The position numbers and the translations under genes were made by a program. The notes under the pieces were generated by a model, which saw only the letters and a list, made by a program, of their open reading frames with translations, was not told the origin of the DNA and made no database searches. A stretch of DNA of 64,000 nucleotides from NCBI GenBank assembly GCA_026702755.1, contig JAPPBX010000096.1, positions 1 through 64,000 on the forward strand, read 5' to 3'. The DNA is from Candidatus Poribacteria bacterium (GTDB lineage: Bacteria > Poribacteria > WGA-4E > WGA-3G). Below are positions 43,693 to 52,336 of the stretch, piece after piece; positions within the stretch are counted from its first letter, which is position 1, and the number at the start of each line of letters is the position of its first letter.

Positions 43693-45375
43693 CTATAAGG
43701 GGATTACTTCTGGTGAGTTATCGTGTGTCATAAGGATACGGTGGTGCCAATTCGTATCGTCTTGTGTCGGACAGTCAGCACGGTAGTGTGCACCGCGACT
43801 TTCAGTCCGCATAAGGGCAGATTGTGTTATCATCAAAGCAACATCAAGCATATTAACCGTTTCGATCACCCGGATAGCTGTCATTTCTGGTGCTGCTCGC
43901 ACCTCTTCTAAATGCACCGCTAAATCTTCCAATTCGGCGAGGGTTTGTCTTAAACCTTCGCCGTTTCGTTCAATACTCACATTTTCCCAGAGCGTTTCCT
44001 GGATCACATCCTTTACCGCTTCTATAGAATAGTTATCGGTTTTCAGTTTTCGGTTATCAGTTAAAGAATCTCTCGTGGCAGCTCCAGCCGCGTCTTGTAA
44101 CTGACGACTGATAACTGATGGCTGATGACTATTTGCAAAAGTTGCTGCGTTTGTACCAGCGCGGGTCCCATAAACGAGGCATTCCAGCAGAGAGTTGCTC
44201 GCCAAACGGTTTGCCCCGTGCACGCCAGTGCATGCCACTTCACCACACGCGTAAAGCCCTTTAAGGTTCGTTTCTGTATCGGTATTCGTGCGGATGCCAC
44301 CCATCATAAAGTGAGCACCGGGACGGACGGGAATTAAGTCAATGCTTATATCTAATCCGTAGCGTTTGGTAGTATCAGAGATGGTTGGAAATCGCTCGTG
44401 GATAAACTCGGCAGGTTTGTCGGTGATGTCAAGGTAGACGCATGGGAATGCAGTCAACTCCATCTCTTTCTGGTTGGCACGGCTAACGACATCACGTGGT
44501 GCGAGTTCGCCTTTTTCGTGATATTTCTCCATAAAGCGTTCACCACGAATGTTAATGAGTCGGCCACCTTCACCACGGACCGCTTCAGAGATTAAGAAGT
44601 TGGGGGCACCATCTAAGTAGAGCGTCGTTGGATGGAACTGAACGAATTCCATATCAACCATTTCGCATCCAGCGCGCCATGCTGCAGCGAATCCATCGCC
44701 TGTTGCCACTTTTGGGTTAGAGGTACAGGGATAGACACGTCCGAGACCACCAGTCGCGAGTATTGTGGCTTTCGCACGAATACAAACGACTTCTTCTTCT
44801 ACAATTGCAGTAACACCGTAGCATGTAACAGGTTCTCCACGCTCCTTTGCAACGTCTGCATCCGTTAAAAGGTCAATAGCAAATGTGTTTTGCAGGACAT
44901 GAATGCGTTCAGTGTTAAGGACACGCTGAATGAGAACATCCGTTGTTTCGCGTCCGGTTGCGTCCCCTTTGTGGACGATACGGCGACGACTGTGCGCGGC
45001 TTCTTGCGTGAAGCGCGGGAGCGTACCTTCCCAATCAAAGTTTGCACCCCAATCTAAAAGTTCGGCGACGCGTGGAATGCCTTCAGATACCATCATCTCA
45101 ACAGCTTCAACATCACAGAGTCCAGCACCTGCATCGCAGGTGTCCTTTATGTGCAAGGCGATCGTGTCATCAAGATTCATGGCAACTGCGATACCGCCTT
45201 GGGCGTAGTGTGTGTTGCTCTCTGTCAGCGTAGTTTTGGTGATTAACGTCACATTCGCATGCTCACTCGCAGCAAGAGCAGCACGTAACCCTGCAGCACC
45301 GCTACCGATGATGAGAACATCCGTGTCCCAATTTGGATGCCCTTTTGGATTCATCGCAGATGTTGAATTTTCCAT
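43693..45375 (-). CDS. nadB: L-aspartate oxidase, with an in-frame repeat insertion
   Basis: A 560-residue flavoprotein that oxidises aspartate to iminoaspartate for NAD synthesis. FAD fold LIIGSGAAGLRAALAASEHA, THYAQGGIAVAM, the active-site HSRRRIVHKGDATGRE, and RLASNSLLECLVYGTRAGTNAA are intact. Residues about 415-450 (NSHQPSVISRQLQDAA and following, to KLKTDNYS) have no counterpart in the family that I can recall. They are encoded by a complete copy of the heptamer-end element (44028-44133). The insertion is in frame and sits between the FAD region and the C-terminal helical domain, so the enzyme is probably active. nadA and nadC are not in the window. Confidence 0.93.
   Translation of the reverse strand: MENSTSAMNPKGHPNWDTDVLIIGSGAAGLRAALAASEHANVTLITKTTLTESNTHYAQGGIAVAMNLDDTIALHIKDTCDAGAGLCDVEAVEMMVSEGIPRVAELLDWGANFDWEGTLPRFTQEAAHSRRRIVHKGDATGRETTDVLIQRVLNTERIHVLQNTFAIDLLTDADVAKERGEPVTCYGVTAIVEEEVVCIRAKATILATGGLGRVYPCTSNPKVATGDGFAAAWRAGCEMVDMEFVQFHPTTLYLDGAPNFLISEAVRGEGGRLINIRGERFMEKYHEKGELAPRDVVSRANQKEMELTAFPCVYLDITDKPAEFIHERFPTISDTTKRYGLDISIDLIPVRPGAHFMMGGIRTNTDTETNLKGLYACGEVACTGVHGANRLASNSLLECLVYGTRAGTNAATFANSHQPSVISRQLQDAAGAATRDSLTDNRKLKTDNYSIEAVKDVIQETLWENVSIERNGEGLRQTLAELEDLAVHLEEVRAAPEMTAIRVIETVNMLDVALMITQSALMRTESRGAHYRADCPTQDDTNWHHRILMTHDNSPEVIPL
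44028..44133. repeat. complete heptamer-end element inside nadB
   Basis: The left arm begins aatagt and continues as GTTATCG, GTTTTCA, GTTTTCG, GTTATCA (44032-44059). The right arm is CTGACGA, CTGATAA, CTGATGG, CTGATGA (44101-44128), ending actatt. The ends aatagt and actatt are inverted. It is the same architecture as the intercistronic copies, but here it is translated. Confidence 0.85.
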
Positions 45376-45394
45376 AAGTTTCTTTGATAGACAG

Positions 45395-45485
45395 GTAAAC
45401 CTCGCAATCAGTCGTCAGTTAAACGTGTGGTCCTCGCAGACGTTTTCAATTCCACAAATGGGTTACTGAAAACTGATAATTATTC
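45395..45485. repeat. heptamer-end element upstream of nadB
   Basis: Left end with cagtcgt, cagttaa units; right end with actgaaa, actgata followed by attatt. It lies between nadB and the thioesterase gene. Boundaries are approximate. Confidence 0.55.
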
Positions 45486-45535
45486 CGCAAAAGTGTTTCT
45501 TCAACTTTTCTGTTGCACTTTTTTCAGGTAGACGC

Positions 45536-45967
45536 TTATGGCGTTGGTGAGTGAGGTGCGAAACTCTCACCAACCGGTACGACCTTACCAGTACCCGTAG
45601 CAATGAGGGTACCATCACTGAGTGTCACCTCTGCTTTCGCCTCGACTAACCTTTTGGAAACCTTAATACGCTGTGCACATACATGGAGTTTCACACCGGT
45701 TGGTGATGGTTTGCGAAAACGGACTTCAAGTTGTGCTGTTACCGCGGGTTGATCAAAGGTGCCTATTCCGACATAAGTAATCGCTTCATCTAATAGCGTG
45801 CTGAGGATGCCGCCGTGTAGAATATTTGCCCAACCTTGTAAATGTTCATTGGGCGTACATTCAATGCGAACAGATGCCCCGCCATCTATAATTTCAGGTT
45901 TCACCTGAAAGCCGAACGGATTTTTCATGCCGCAAACAAAGCAGTTGTCATTGTTTTCAATCGCCAT
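45536..45967 (-). CDS. PaaI-family hot-dog thioesterase
   Basis: About 143 residues. The fold signature NNDNCFVCGMKNPFGFQV (the GMxNPxG-type start), LQGWANILHGGILSTLLDEAITYVG, and AVTAQLEVRFRKPSPTGVKLHV fits acyl-CoA thioesterases of the PaaI/YiiD group. The ATG at 45967 is preferred over the GTG at 45973, with agga 8 nt upstream. It overlaps the valS 3' end by 11 nt, so the two are translationally coupled. The substrate is unknown. Confidence 0.85.
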   Translation of the reverse strand: MAIENNDNCFVCGMKNPFGFQVKPEIIDGGASVRIECTPNEHLQGWANILHGGILSTLLDEAITYVGIGTFDQPAVTAQLEVRFRKPSPTGVKLHVCAQRIKVSKRLVEAKAEVTLSDGTLIATGTGKVVPVGESFAPHSPTP

Positions 45968-48623
45968 TTTCACTTCCTGATTCGGTGAGCATTGTGAGGC
46001 TCCGTGCTAATTTTTCCTGCTCCATCATTAGCCGCGCGAGTTGCGCTCTTTTTTGTTCGACAACTTTTTCGGGGGCGCGCTGAATGAAGTTTGGGTTATC
46101 TAAAGTCTTCTGTGCTGCTGCAACGTCTTTAACTGCCTGTTGATGCCGTTTGCTGAGTCTCGCGTATTCCGCCTCCAAATCAATGATGTCAGCAAGGGGA
46201 ATATAGATGGCAAGCTCACCGATCACTGCTTCCGCTGAGGCAGTGGGTTTCGGCAGTGATTCGGCGATAGTAATGTCTGCTACTTTTGTGAAAGCGGGCA
46301 AGTACCGTGCGAGATATGTTTCCAGGCGTTGACGCACCTCAGCCTCTGGTGATTGGATGTGAACGTCTACAGATGCCCCGATTGGAACGTTCAACTCACC
46401 TCTAATACTACGAACACTATCAATGACTTCCATTAGCGTAGTCATCGTGGTTTCCGCTGTCGGATTTTCCGCTATCGGTTCTGGCCAAGAGGAAACTGTT
46501 ACAGAGCCTTCTTCTCTTCCACCACCGTGAGGGAGTTGTTGCCAGATCTCTTCGGTTAAGAAGGGCATGAGCGGGTGAAGGAGTCGCATTGTCTGCTCTA
46601 AAACATCGGCGGCTACCCAGAGTGCCTCTGGTTCATCTTGCGCGATCCGCTGTTTGGCGAATTCCAGATACCAATCACAGAATTCATGCCAAAGGAAGGC
46701 ATAGAGTGTTTGTGCTACTTCATAGAACCGGAAATTTTCAAGGGCATCGGTTGCTGTCTTGATGGTATGGCTAAGACGACTCCGTATCCACGTGATTTCT
46801 AATGTTTCCTCTGTAGTTTTCAGAGCTTCCGTTTCTGTAGGAACCGGGTGTTTCTCTAAATTCATCAAAATGAACCGAGCGGCATTCCAAATTTTGTTAG
46901 CAAATCGCCTGCCTGCTTCAATCTGAGGTTCTTGAAGCGGGACATAGGGAATTGGGGTGCTTGTGCTTGCGAGTGCGAATCGGAATGCATCTGTTCCGTA
47001 GGTGTCAATCGTTTCCAACGGATCGATGCTATTTCCCTTCGATTTGCTCATTTTCTGCCCCTTTTCATCGGCGACAAGCCCGTGTAGATAGACAGTACGG
47101 AACGGAACTTCGTCCATACACCCTAATCCTAACATAATCATTCTCGCCACCCAGAAAAATAGAATGTCCCAGCCGCTTACAAGAACGGAGGTCGGATAAA
47201 AGGTTTTCAGTTCTTCCGTTTTTTCTGGCCATCCCATTGTAGAGAAGGGCCACAACCCAGAGCTGAACCATGTGTCTAAAACGTCTTCTTCCTGATGAAA
47301 ATTGGTGGCACCACACTCACATTGCTGAGGAGCTTCCATTGCTGCGACGACTGCCTCACATGCGTTACAATACCATATTGGGAGTCGATGTCCCCACCAC
47401 CGTTGGCGTGAGATGGGCCACGGCTCGATGTTTTCCATCCAGTGGTAGAAGCGCGCTGTTTCCCGTTCTGGGATAAACTTTACTTCACCTTTTTGGGTTG
47501 CTTCAATGGCGCGCTGCGCGAGCGGACGGACATTCATGAACCATTGCAGCGATATAGTGGGTTCGACAATCGTGCCGCACCGATCATGATGTCCAACGGC
47601 GTGCCGATGCGGTACAATTTTGACGAGATAATCCGAATCTTGCAAATCTGCAACGACCCGTTTGCGACAATCCCATCGTGCTAAACCGACGTATTTCTCA
47701 GGTGCATTTTCGTTTATGTATCCATCTCGTGTGAAAATCGTGAGCTGTTCGAGGTTGTGTCGTCCGCCGATTTCGTAGTCGTTGGTATCGTGCGCGGGTG
47801 TAACTTTGAGGGCACCGGTGCCGAATTCTCTATCTACATAAGCGTCTGCGATTATCGGAATTTCTCTGTCACAGAGCGGTAGGAGTGCCGTCTTTCCTAT
47901 CAGATGTTGGTAGCGTTCATCGTCAGGATGCACAGCAACAGCGGTGTCCCCCAACATCGTTTCTGGACGTGTTGTGGCAATTTCAAGTACGACATCACTG
48001 TCCCTGATTGGGTAATGGATGTGATAAAAGTATCCATCTATCTCAATAGGTTCGACCTCAAGGTTACTTAAGACAGTGTTACAATTCGGACACCAGTTTG
48101 CCATATAAGTATCGCGATAGATAAGTCCTTGATTGTAAAGCTGAACAAAGGCAGTATTTACTGCTGTAACGAACCCTTCATCATAAGTGAACCGCTCCCG
48201 CGCCCAATCGCAGGAGCATCCGATCCGTTGGAGTTGAGAGATAATATAATCGCTAGTTTCCGCTTTCCACTGCCACATCCGTTCGACAAACTTTTCTCTG
48301 CCGAGCGCGATCCTACTGGTGCCTTCATCAACGAGATTTCGCTCCATGATGAGCTCAGTCATGATACCTGCGTGATCGGTACCGGGCATCCAGAGCGTGT
48401 TATACCCTTGCATGCGCCGCCATCGGATGAGGCAATCCTGGAGTGTATTATCAAGCGCGTGCCCAATGTGTAGGCTGCCCGTAATATTCGGTGGCGGGAT
48501 CACGATCGCGTAAGGCGGTTTTTCAGAAGTCGCCTCCGCGTGGAAGTAGCCGTTTTTCTGCCAAAATTGGTACCATTTCCCCTCAATTTCCTGAGGGGTA
48601 TAGGTTTTCGGAAGATTTGTCAT
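45957..48623 (-). CDS. valS: valyl-tRNA synthetase
   Basis: An 888-residue class I synthetase. The HIGH motif is in PPPNITGSLHIGHALDNTLQ (near residue 45-58) and KMSKS in GQKMSKSKGNSIDP. The editing domain (TTRPETMLGDTAVAVHPDD) and a C-terminal coiled coil (from about residue 810: YARLSKRHQQAVKDVAAAQKTL) are present. It charges tRNA-Val. It starts 226 nt after hpf; the gap holds a heptamer-end element and GC-rich palindromes. Confidence 0.97.
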   Translation of the reverse strand: MTNLPKTYTPQEIEGKWYQFWQKNGYFHAEATSEKPPYAIVIPPPNITGSLHIGHALDNTLQDCLIRWRRMQGYNTLWMPGTDHAGIMTELIMERNLVDEGTSRIALGREKFVERMWQWKAETSDYIISQLQRIGCSCDWARERFTYDEGFVTAVNTAFVQLYNQGLIYRDTYMANWCPNCNTVLSNLEVEPIEIDGYFYHIHYPIRDSDVVLEIATTRPETMLGDTAVAVHPDDERYQHLIGKTALLPLCDREIPIIADAYVDREFGTGALKVTPAHDTNDYEIGGRHNLEQLTIFTRDGYINENAPEKYVGLARWDCRKRVVADLQDSDYLVKIVPHRHAVGHHDRCGTIVEPTISLQWFMNVRPLAQRAIEATQKGEVKFIPERETARFYHWMENIEPWPISRQRWWGHRLPIWYCNACEAVVAAMEAPQQCECGATNFHQEEDVLDTWFSSGLWPFSTMGWPEKTEELKTFYPTSVLVSGWDILFFWVARMIMLGLGCMDEVPFRTVYLHGLVADEKGQKMSKSKGNSIDPLETIDTYGTDAFRFALASTSTPIPYVPLQEPQIEAGRRFANKIWNAARFILMNLEKHPVPTETEALKTTEETLEITWIRSRLSHTIKTATDALENFRFYEVAQTLYAFLWHEFCDWYLEFAKQRIAQDEPEALWVAADVLEQTMRLLHPLMPFLTEEIWQQLPHGGGREEGSVTVSSWPEPIAENPTAETTMTTLMEVIDSVRSIRGELNVPIGASVDVHIQSPEAEVRQRLETYLARYLPAFTKVADITIAESLPKPTASAEAVIGELAIYIPLADIIDLEAEYARLSKRHQQAVKDVAAAQKTLDNPNFIQRAPEKVVEQKRAQLARLMMEQEKLARSLTMLTESGSENGD

Positions 48624-48626
48624 TTT

Positions 48627-48710
48627 TTTAGTTGTCAGTTATCGGTTAAGAGATTTTCGTTTAAGAACGGTTCCTCTTAGAACTGATAATTGATAACCAT
48701 TCCTCATATT
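48627..48710. repeat. heptamer-end element upstream of valS
   Basis: Left end tagttgtcagttatcggtta; right end aactgataattgataaccat. It lies directly before the valS start. A second stretch of similar type (tgcctcgcaatgagagttgt...) follows to about 48770. Confidence 0.65.
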
Positions 48711-48788
48711 TGCAGTTTTTAGTTTGCCTCGCAATGAGAGTTGTCCGTTAAAAGTGGTTTGTAACAATTGATCGCTGCCCTGAAATAT

Positions 48789-48838
48789 GTAGGGGTTGGG
48801 TTTCCCAACCCGTGCGGGCGAGGTGACCTCGCCCCTAC
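48789..48838. repeat. compound GC-rich palindrome (Poribacteria-type)
   Basis: Outer arms gtagggg (48789-48795) and cccctac (48832-48838) enclose two inner hairpins, ttgggtttcccaa and gggcgaggtgacctcgccc. It lies just before the hpf stop at 48850. Shares the ggcgagg/cctcgcc core with 12553-12587 and 342-362. Confidence 0.75.
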
Positions 48839-48849
48839 AGAGATAACCA

Positions 48850-49407
48850 TTAGGCAAAGAGGGGTTCTACCCACCCGTATTTTCCCTTTTCCATTTCATA
48901 GAGTAGATTTACCTGTCGAGTTTCAGCGTTTAAAAAAAGAAGAAAGTCCGAATTTGAGGCTTGAAGTTCCATTGTCGCTTCTGCTACAGTCAGGGGTTTC
49001 GACGCAAATTTGTCTTGTGTTGACACAACAACCGGGGCATCATCAGTATCAACTTCTGGCAATGTTTCTTCCATGTTTGGATTGAGTCGCTCCACCACTT
49101 CTCGGTGCGGTGCGTTATGTCGTCTGTCTTTCACTCTATCCCTGTATCGTCGGATCTGGCTGACGATCTTATCTGTAACGCTGTCCAATGCAGATAAAAT
49201 CTCATGTGTCTCGCTTTTTGCATAGAACGATACGCGTGGCGCTGTCACTATCATCTCAGCATCAAAACGATGCTTCTCGGATTTAAGCACCACATTTAGT
49301 TCCTGCATCCCGTCGAAACGTGATTCGATTTTATCGGCACGCTTGAGGATGTATGCGTGAATGTCATCGGTAATCTTTAAGTTATGTCCGGAGTACGTTA
49401 CTTTCAT
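48850..49407 (-). CDS. hpf: long-form ribosome hibernation promoting factor
   Basis: About 185 residues. The N-terminal YfiA-type domain (MKVTYSGHNLKITDDIHAYILKRADKIESRF) binds the 30S subunit. The C-terminal half (TVAEATMELQASNSDFLLFLNAETRQVNLLYE) is the dimerisation domain of long HPF, which builds 100S ribosomes. ATG 49407 has a strong aggagg 6 nt upstream. The longer frame to 49518 runs into rpoN. The position directly after rpoN is typical. Confidence 0.93.
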   Translation of the reverse strand: MKVTYSGHNLKITDDIHAYILKRADKIESRFDGMQELNVVLKSEKHRFDAEMIVTAPRVSFYAKSETHEILSALDSVTDKIVSQIRRYRDRVKDRRHNAPHREVVERLNPNMEETLPEVDTDDAPVVVSTQDKFASKPLTVAEATMELQASNSDFLLFLNAETRQVNLLYEMEKGKYGWVEPLFA

Positions 49408-49477
49408 TTCAAGCCTCCTATTTTTTCTTTTATGAATAATTTGAAAAAATGAATCCCTGCTTGTAGGGAATCTGAAA

Positions 49478-51391
49478 TCAGCCAGCACGGGGGCTATCGG
49501 GTGAAGCAGACCTTTCACGTGATGTAGGAATGCCTAATTCGTCCCGATATTTTTGGACAGTTCGCCTCGCGAGCAAAATACCCTTCGCCTTCAAGGCGTT
49601 ACTAATTGCCTGGTCGCTCAGTGGTTTCTTCGGTGCCTCAGCACCAACCATCTCTTGAATGAGGTTTTTCACCTGTTTGGCGGAGACACCTTCTCCTTGT
49701 GTAGTTGCCAATTCATTGCTGAAGAAAAATCGGAGTGGGTACATGCCGTGTGGAGTTTGCACGTATTTGTTGCTTGTTACCCGGCTAACTGTTGACTCGT
49801 GAATGCCTACTTTTTGAGCGATGGTTCTCAGCGTTAGGGGTTTAATACTTTTAGCACCCTGTGTTAGGAATTCCGCTTGCACCTCAAAAATCGCTTCGGT
49901 GACTCGGGTGATTGTGCTGCCTCGCTGAGCGAGACTGTTGAGCAAATTTGAGGCATCACGATACCGCTTTTCTATCCATCCTTTTGTCTCCGCGTCTAAG
50001 GTATCTTGACGGTTCCGCATCAAATTCAGATAATAAGGATTCATCTGTAAGCGTGGTATGTAACTGTCAACAGAGATGGCTTGATATTTCCCGTTAAGGT
50101 ATTGTATCTCCACGTCCGGTGTGGCGAACTCTGTAACGGAGGATTTTCTGAACGAGCGAGTTGTTGGATCAGTGAAGTAGCGACCCGGATAAGGCGATAG
50201 TTTGCCTATCCACTTTGCGACTGTATCAATCACTGTGAGGTCAACTTTTAGCGTTTCCGCTATGCAATCCCATTGCTGATTCAAAAAGGCATCGTAATGA
50301 TTTTCAATGACTTCTCGGGCAAGGCACTGCAAAGGCACATTTTTATGTAAAAAATCACGCGGTGCGTTACATTCTACTATAGGGGTTGTATTGTTCTCTG
50401 CTTCGACCACATCAGAAATCTGCAAGTCGTACGCTATATCCACTCCTTCTTCTGGCTTCCGGTTGCGGATCTGGATGATCAGTGCTTCCCTAACATCTCG
50501 ATGTGCTATACCGAGGGGTTCAAAGGTATCTTGTATCTTACGAAGGACAGTTTCAACGAGTTGCGTATCACACCCAACTGCTTCGGCGATGTCCTCCAAT
50601 GTCAGTTGATAGAAGTTAAGGGCTGCTTTGTAGGGAATTGGTGTCTGTTCGTATAGAATCGTATACGTTTTTTTATTCTCTGGATCGTTAATTTTCCACG
50701 CGCGATTCGGGCATACACCTCCGTTTTCTATGGAGATGTACCCGGTATTTTTCACGGTAATTGTGGCATCTGTTGAGAATTGGATGTCCCTGTTGCCTGT
50801 GGTCGTTTGTAAATTTTTCTGAATAACCCTATGCAGTTCCGGCGAAAGGTTTTCTTGATCCAGTTCTGTCAGGAATTCGCACGGGATTTGAAACAATTTG
50901 AGTTCCAATTTCCCGTCATCGTTTAGATTTCCGAGAATCTGTTCCCCAATGGCGCGTTCCGTTTCTGATCCTATAATGTGGAGAGGGGCAAGTTCTAATT
51001 GTTCGGCGAGATGATCGTATAGCGAGCATTCGTATGGTAACTCTGATAGTGATTCCTCGTCAGCGTCTGAGTATCTGGAGTTCGTCCCTTCACTAAGGGA
51101 CACACGGTCTTCAAAAGCAGCTTCCCAGTCGATATCAATGGTACTATCTTCGCGATCAATATCTTCTTCCGGTTCACTCCATTCGAGTGCCGGATCGAAT
51201 TCCTCAGCGGTCGGTGCTGTTTCATCGTCTTCTTCGAGTTCGAGGAATGGATTCTGTTCGAGTTCTTGGGCGACGAAATGTTTCAGTTCCTGCAGCGGCA
51301 TGTTCAGCACTTTAAGTGCCTGTTGTAACCTCGGTGTAATAGACTTCTTCTGCGTCAGTTGAGGGGTTTGGGTAAGTTGCGCTTTGTACAT
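49478..51391 (-). CDS. rpoN: RNA polymerase sigma-54 factor with large internal insertion
   Basis: A 637-residue sigma-54, well above the usual 450-500. Region I (LTQTPQLTQKKSITPRLQQALKVLNMPLQELKHFVAQELEQNPFLELE) is intact, followed by an acidic region II. The RpoN box RRTVQKYRDELGIP and the HTH-like VGIHESTVSRVTSNKYVQTPHGMYPLRFFF confirm the family. Extra sequence of about 100 residues (about 158-270, ELKLFQIPCEFL to PYKAALNFYQ) sits in the core-binding domain, with a further shorter excess around residues 310-350. The frame is intact and normal flanks resume with LTLEDIAEAVGCDTQLVETVLRKIQ. It probably remains functional with lineage-specific insertions. Lies between lptB and hpf as in E. 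coli. Confidence 0.9.
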   Translation of the reverse strand: MYKAQLTQTPQLTQKKSITPRLQQALKVLNMPLQELKHFVAQELEQNPFLELEEDDETAPTAEEFDPALEWSEPEEDIDREDSTIDIDWEAAFEDRVSLSEGTNSRYSDADEESLSELPYECSLYDHLAEQLELAPLHIIGSETERAIGEQILGNLNDDGKLELKLFQIPCEFLTELDQENLSPELHRVIQKNLQTTTGNRDIQFSTDATITVKNTGYISIENGGVCPNRAWKINDPENKKTYTILYEQTPIPYKAALNFYQLTLEDIAEAVGCDTQLVETVLRKIQDTFEPLGIAHRDVREALIIQIRNRKPEEGVDIAYDLQISDVVEAENNTTPIVECNAPRDFLHKNVPLQCLAREVIENHYDAFLNQQWDCIAETLKVDLTVIDTVAKWIGKLSPYPGRYFTDPTTRSFRKSSVTEFATPDVEIQYLNGKYQAISVDSYIPRLQMNPYYLNLMRNRQDTLDAETKGWIEKRYRDASNLLNSLAQRGSTITRVTEAIFEVQAEFLTQGAKSIKPLTLRTIAQKVGIHESTVSRVTSNKYVQTPHGMYPLRFFFSNELATTQGEGVSAKQVKNLIQEMVGAEAPKKPLSDQAISNALKAKGILLARRTVQKYRDELGIPTSRERSASPDSPRAG

Positions 51392-51404
51392 TTCATCAAA
51401 TCTC

Positions 51405-51461
51405 CCGATTATCAGTTATCGGTTTTCAGAAAGGGAATCCTCTCTGAGTAATAACTAACTA
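51405..51461. repeat. heptamer-end element between rpoN and lptB
   Basis: Left end cagttatcggttttcagaa; right end gtaataactaactaataat. It spans the short spacer and reaches the lptB TAG stop (51459-51461). Confidence 0.6.
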
Positions 51462-52229
51462 ATAATCTGTCGATGTTCCAGGAGCGTTGCTACCCAGCCG
51501 ATAGGAGAAATTGTGTCCAAAATAGAGATCTCTTGCAGTCTCACTGTTTATGAGTTCCATAGGCGTTCCGGTAAGGGTAATTTTTCCGTCAACAATGATG
51601 TATGCCCTATCAACAATGTCAAGAGTTTCAGCGGCATTATGGTCCGTAATAAGTACCCCCAAGTTGCGGTCACGCAAATGTGCAATGAGCTGCTTAATGT
51701 CAGCGACAGCAATCGGATCTATTCCAGAAAGCGGTTCATCAAGTAAAATGAAATCGGGTTGTGCAGCGAGGGCTCGTGCTATCTCTGCCCGACGACACTC
51801 ACCCCCTGAAAGCGTATATGCTTTGCGTGATAAAAGATTTGAAATACCGAGTTCGTCTGTCAATTCACGGATACGAGGCTCCCGTTCTGATTTCGGTACG
51901 CCTTGTACTTCGAGAATCGCCTCAATGTTTTGTTGAACCGTCAGTTTACGGAAAATTGATGTCTCTTGTGCAAGGTAGCCGATGCCGAGTCTCGCGCGTT
52001 TATACATAGGGTAGAAGGTGATGTCCTTATTGTCATAAGTGATCCTACCAGCATTCGGACGGATCAACCCTACAACCATGTAAAATGTGGTCGATTTTCC
52101 GGCACCGTTGGGACCGAGTAAACCGACGACTTCGCCCTGCTGGACTGACAGGCTTACCTCGTTAACAACGATGGGACCACGTCGTGTATAACGTTTTACG
52201 AGTCTGTGTGCTTGTAATTCTATTGTCAT
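51459..52229 (-). CDS. lptB: LPS export ABC transporter ATP-binding protein
   Basis: A 256-residue ATPase with Walker A GPNGAGKST, Q loop LAQETSIFRKLTV, signature LSGGECRRAEIARALAAQ, and Walker B FILLDEPLSGIDP, as in LptB. It powers LptFG-dependent extraction of LPS from the inner membrane. The gene order lptC-lptA-lptB-rpoN-hpf supports the call. lptF and lptG are not in the window. Confidence 0.93.
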   Translation of the reverse strand: MTIELQAHRLVKRYTRRGPIVVNEVSLSVQQGEVVGLLGPNGAGKSTTFYMVVGLIRPNAGRITYDNKDITFYPMYKRARLGIGYLAQETSIFRKLTVQQNIEAILEVQGVPKSEREPRIRELTDELGISNLLSRKAYTLSGGECRRAEIARALAAQPDFILLDEPLSGIDPIAVADIKQLIAHLRDRNLGVLITDHNAAETLDIVDRAYIIVDGKITLTGTPMELINSETARDLYFGHNFSYRLGSNAPGTSTDY

Positions 52230-52231
52230 GA

Positions 52232-52325
52232 TTTTTTTAAGAGTTATCGGTTTTCAGTTTTCAGTTAAGAGATTTGCGTTTAACACGGGAAATCCACAAA
52301 AACACCTTCTTGTCACTGACAACCA
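52232..52325. repeat. heptamer-end element between lptB and lptA
   Basis: GTTATCG, GTTTTCA, GTTTTCA and GTTAAGA units on the left, and actgaca-acca on the right, fill the spacer between the lptB start and the lptA stop. Confidence 0.7.
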
Positions 52326-52336
52326 TTCCTTATATC

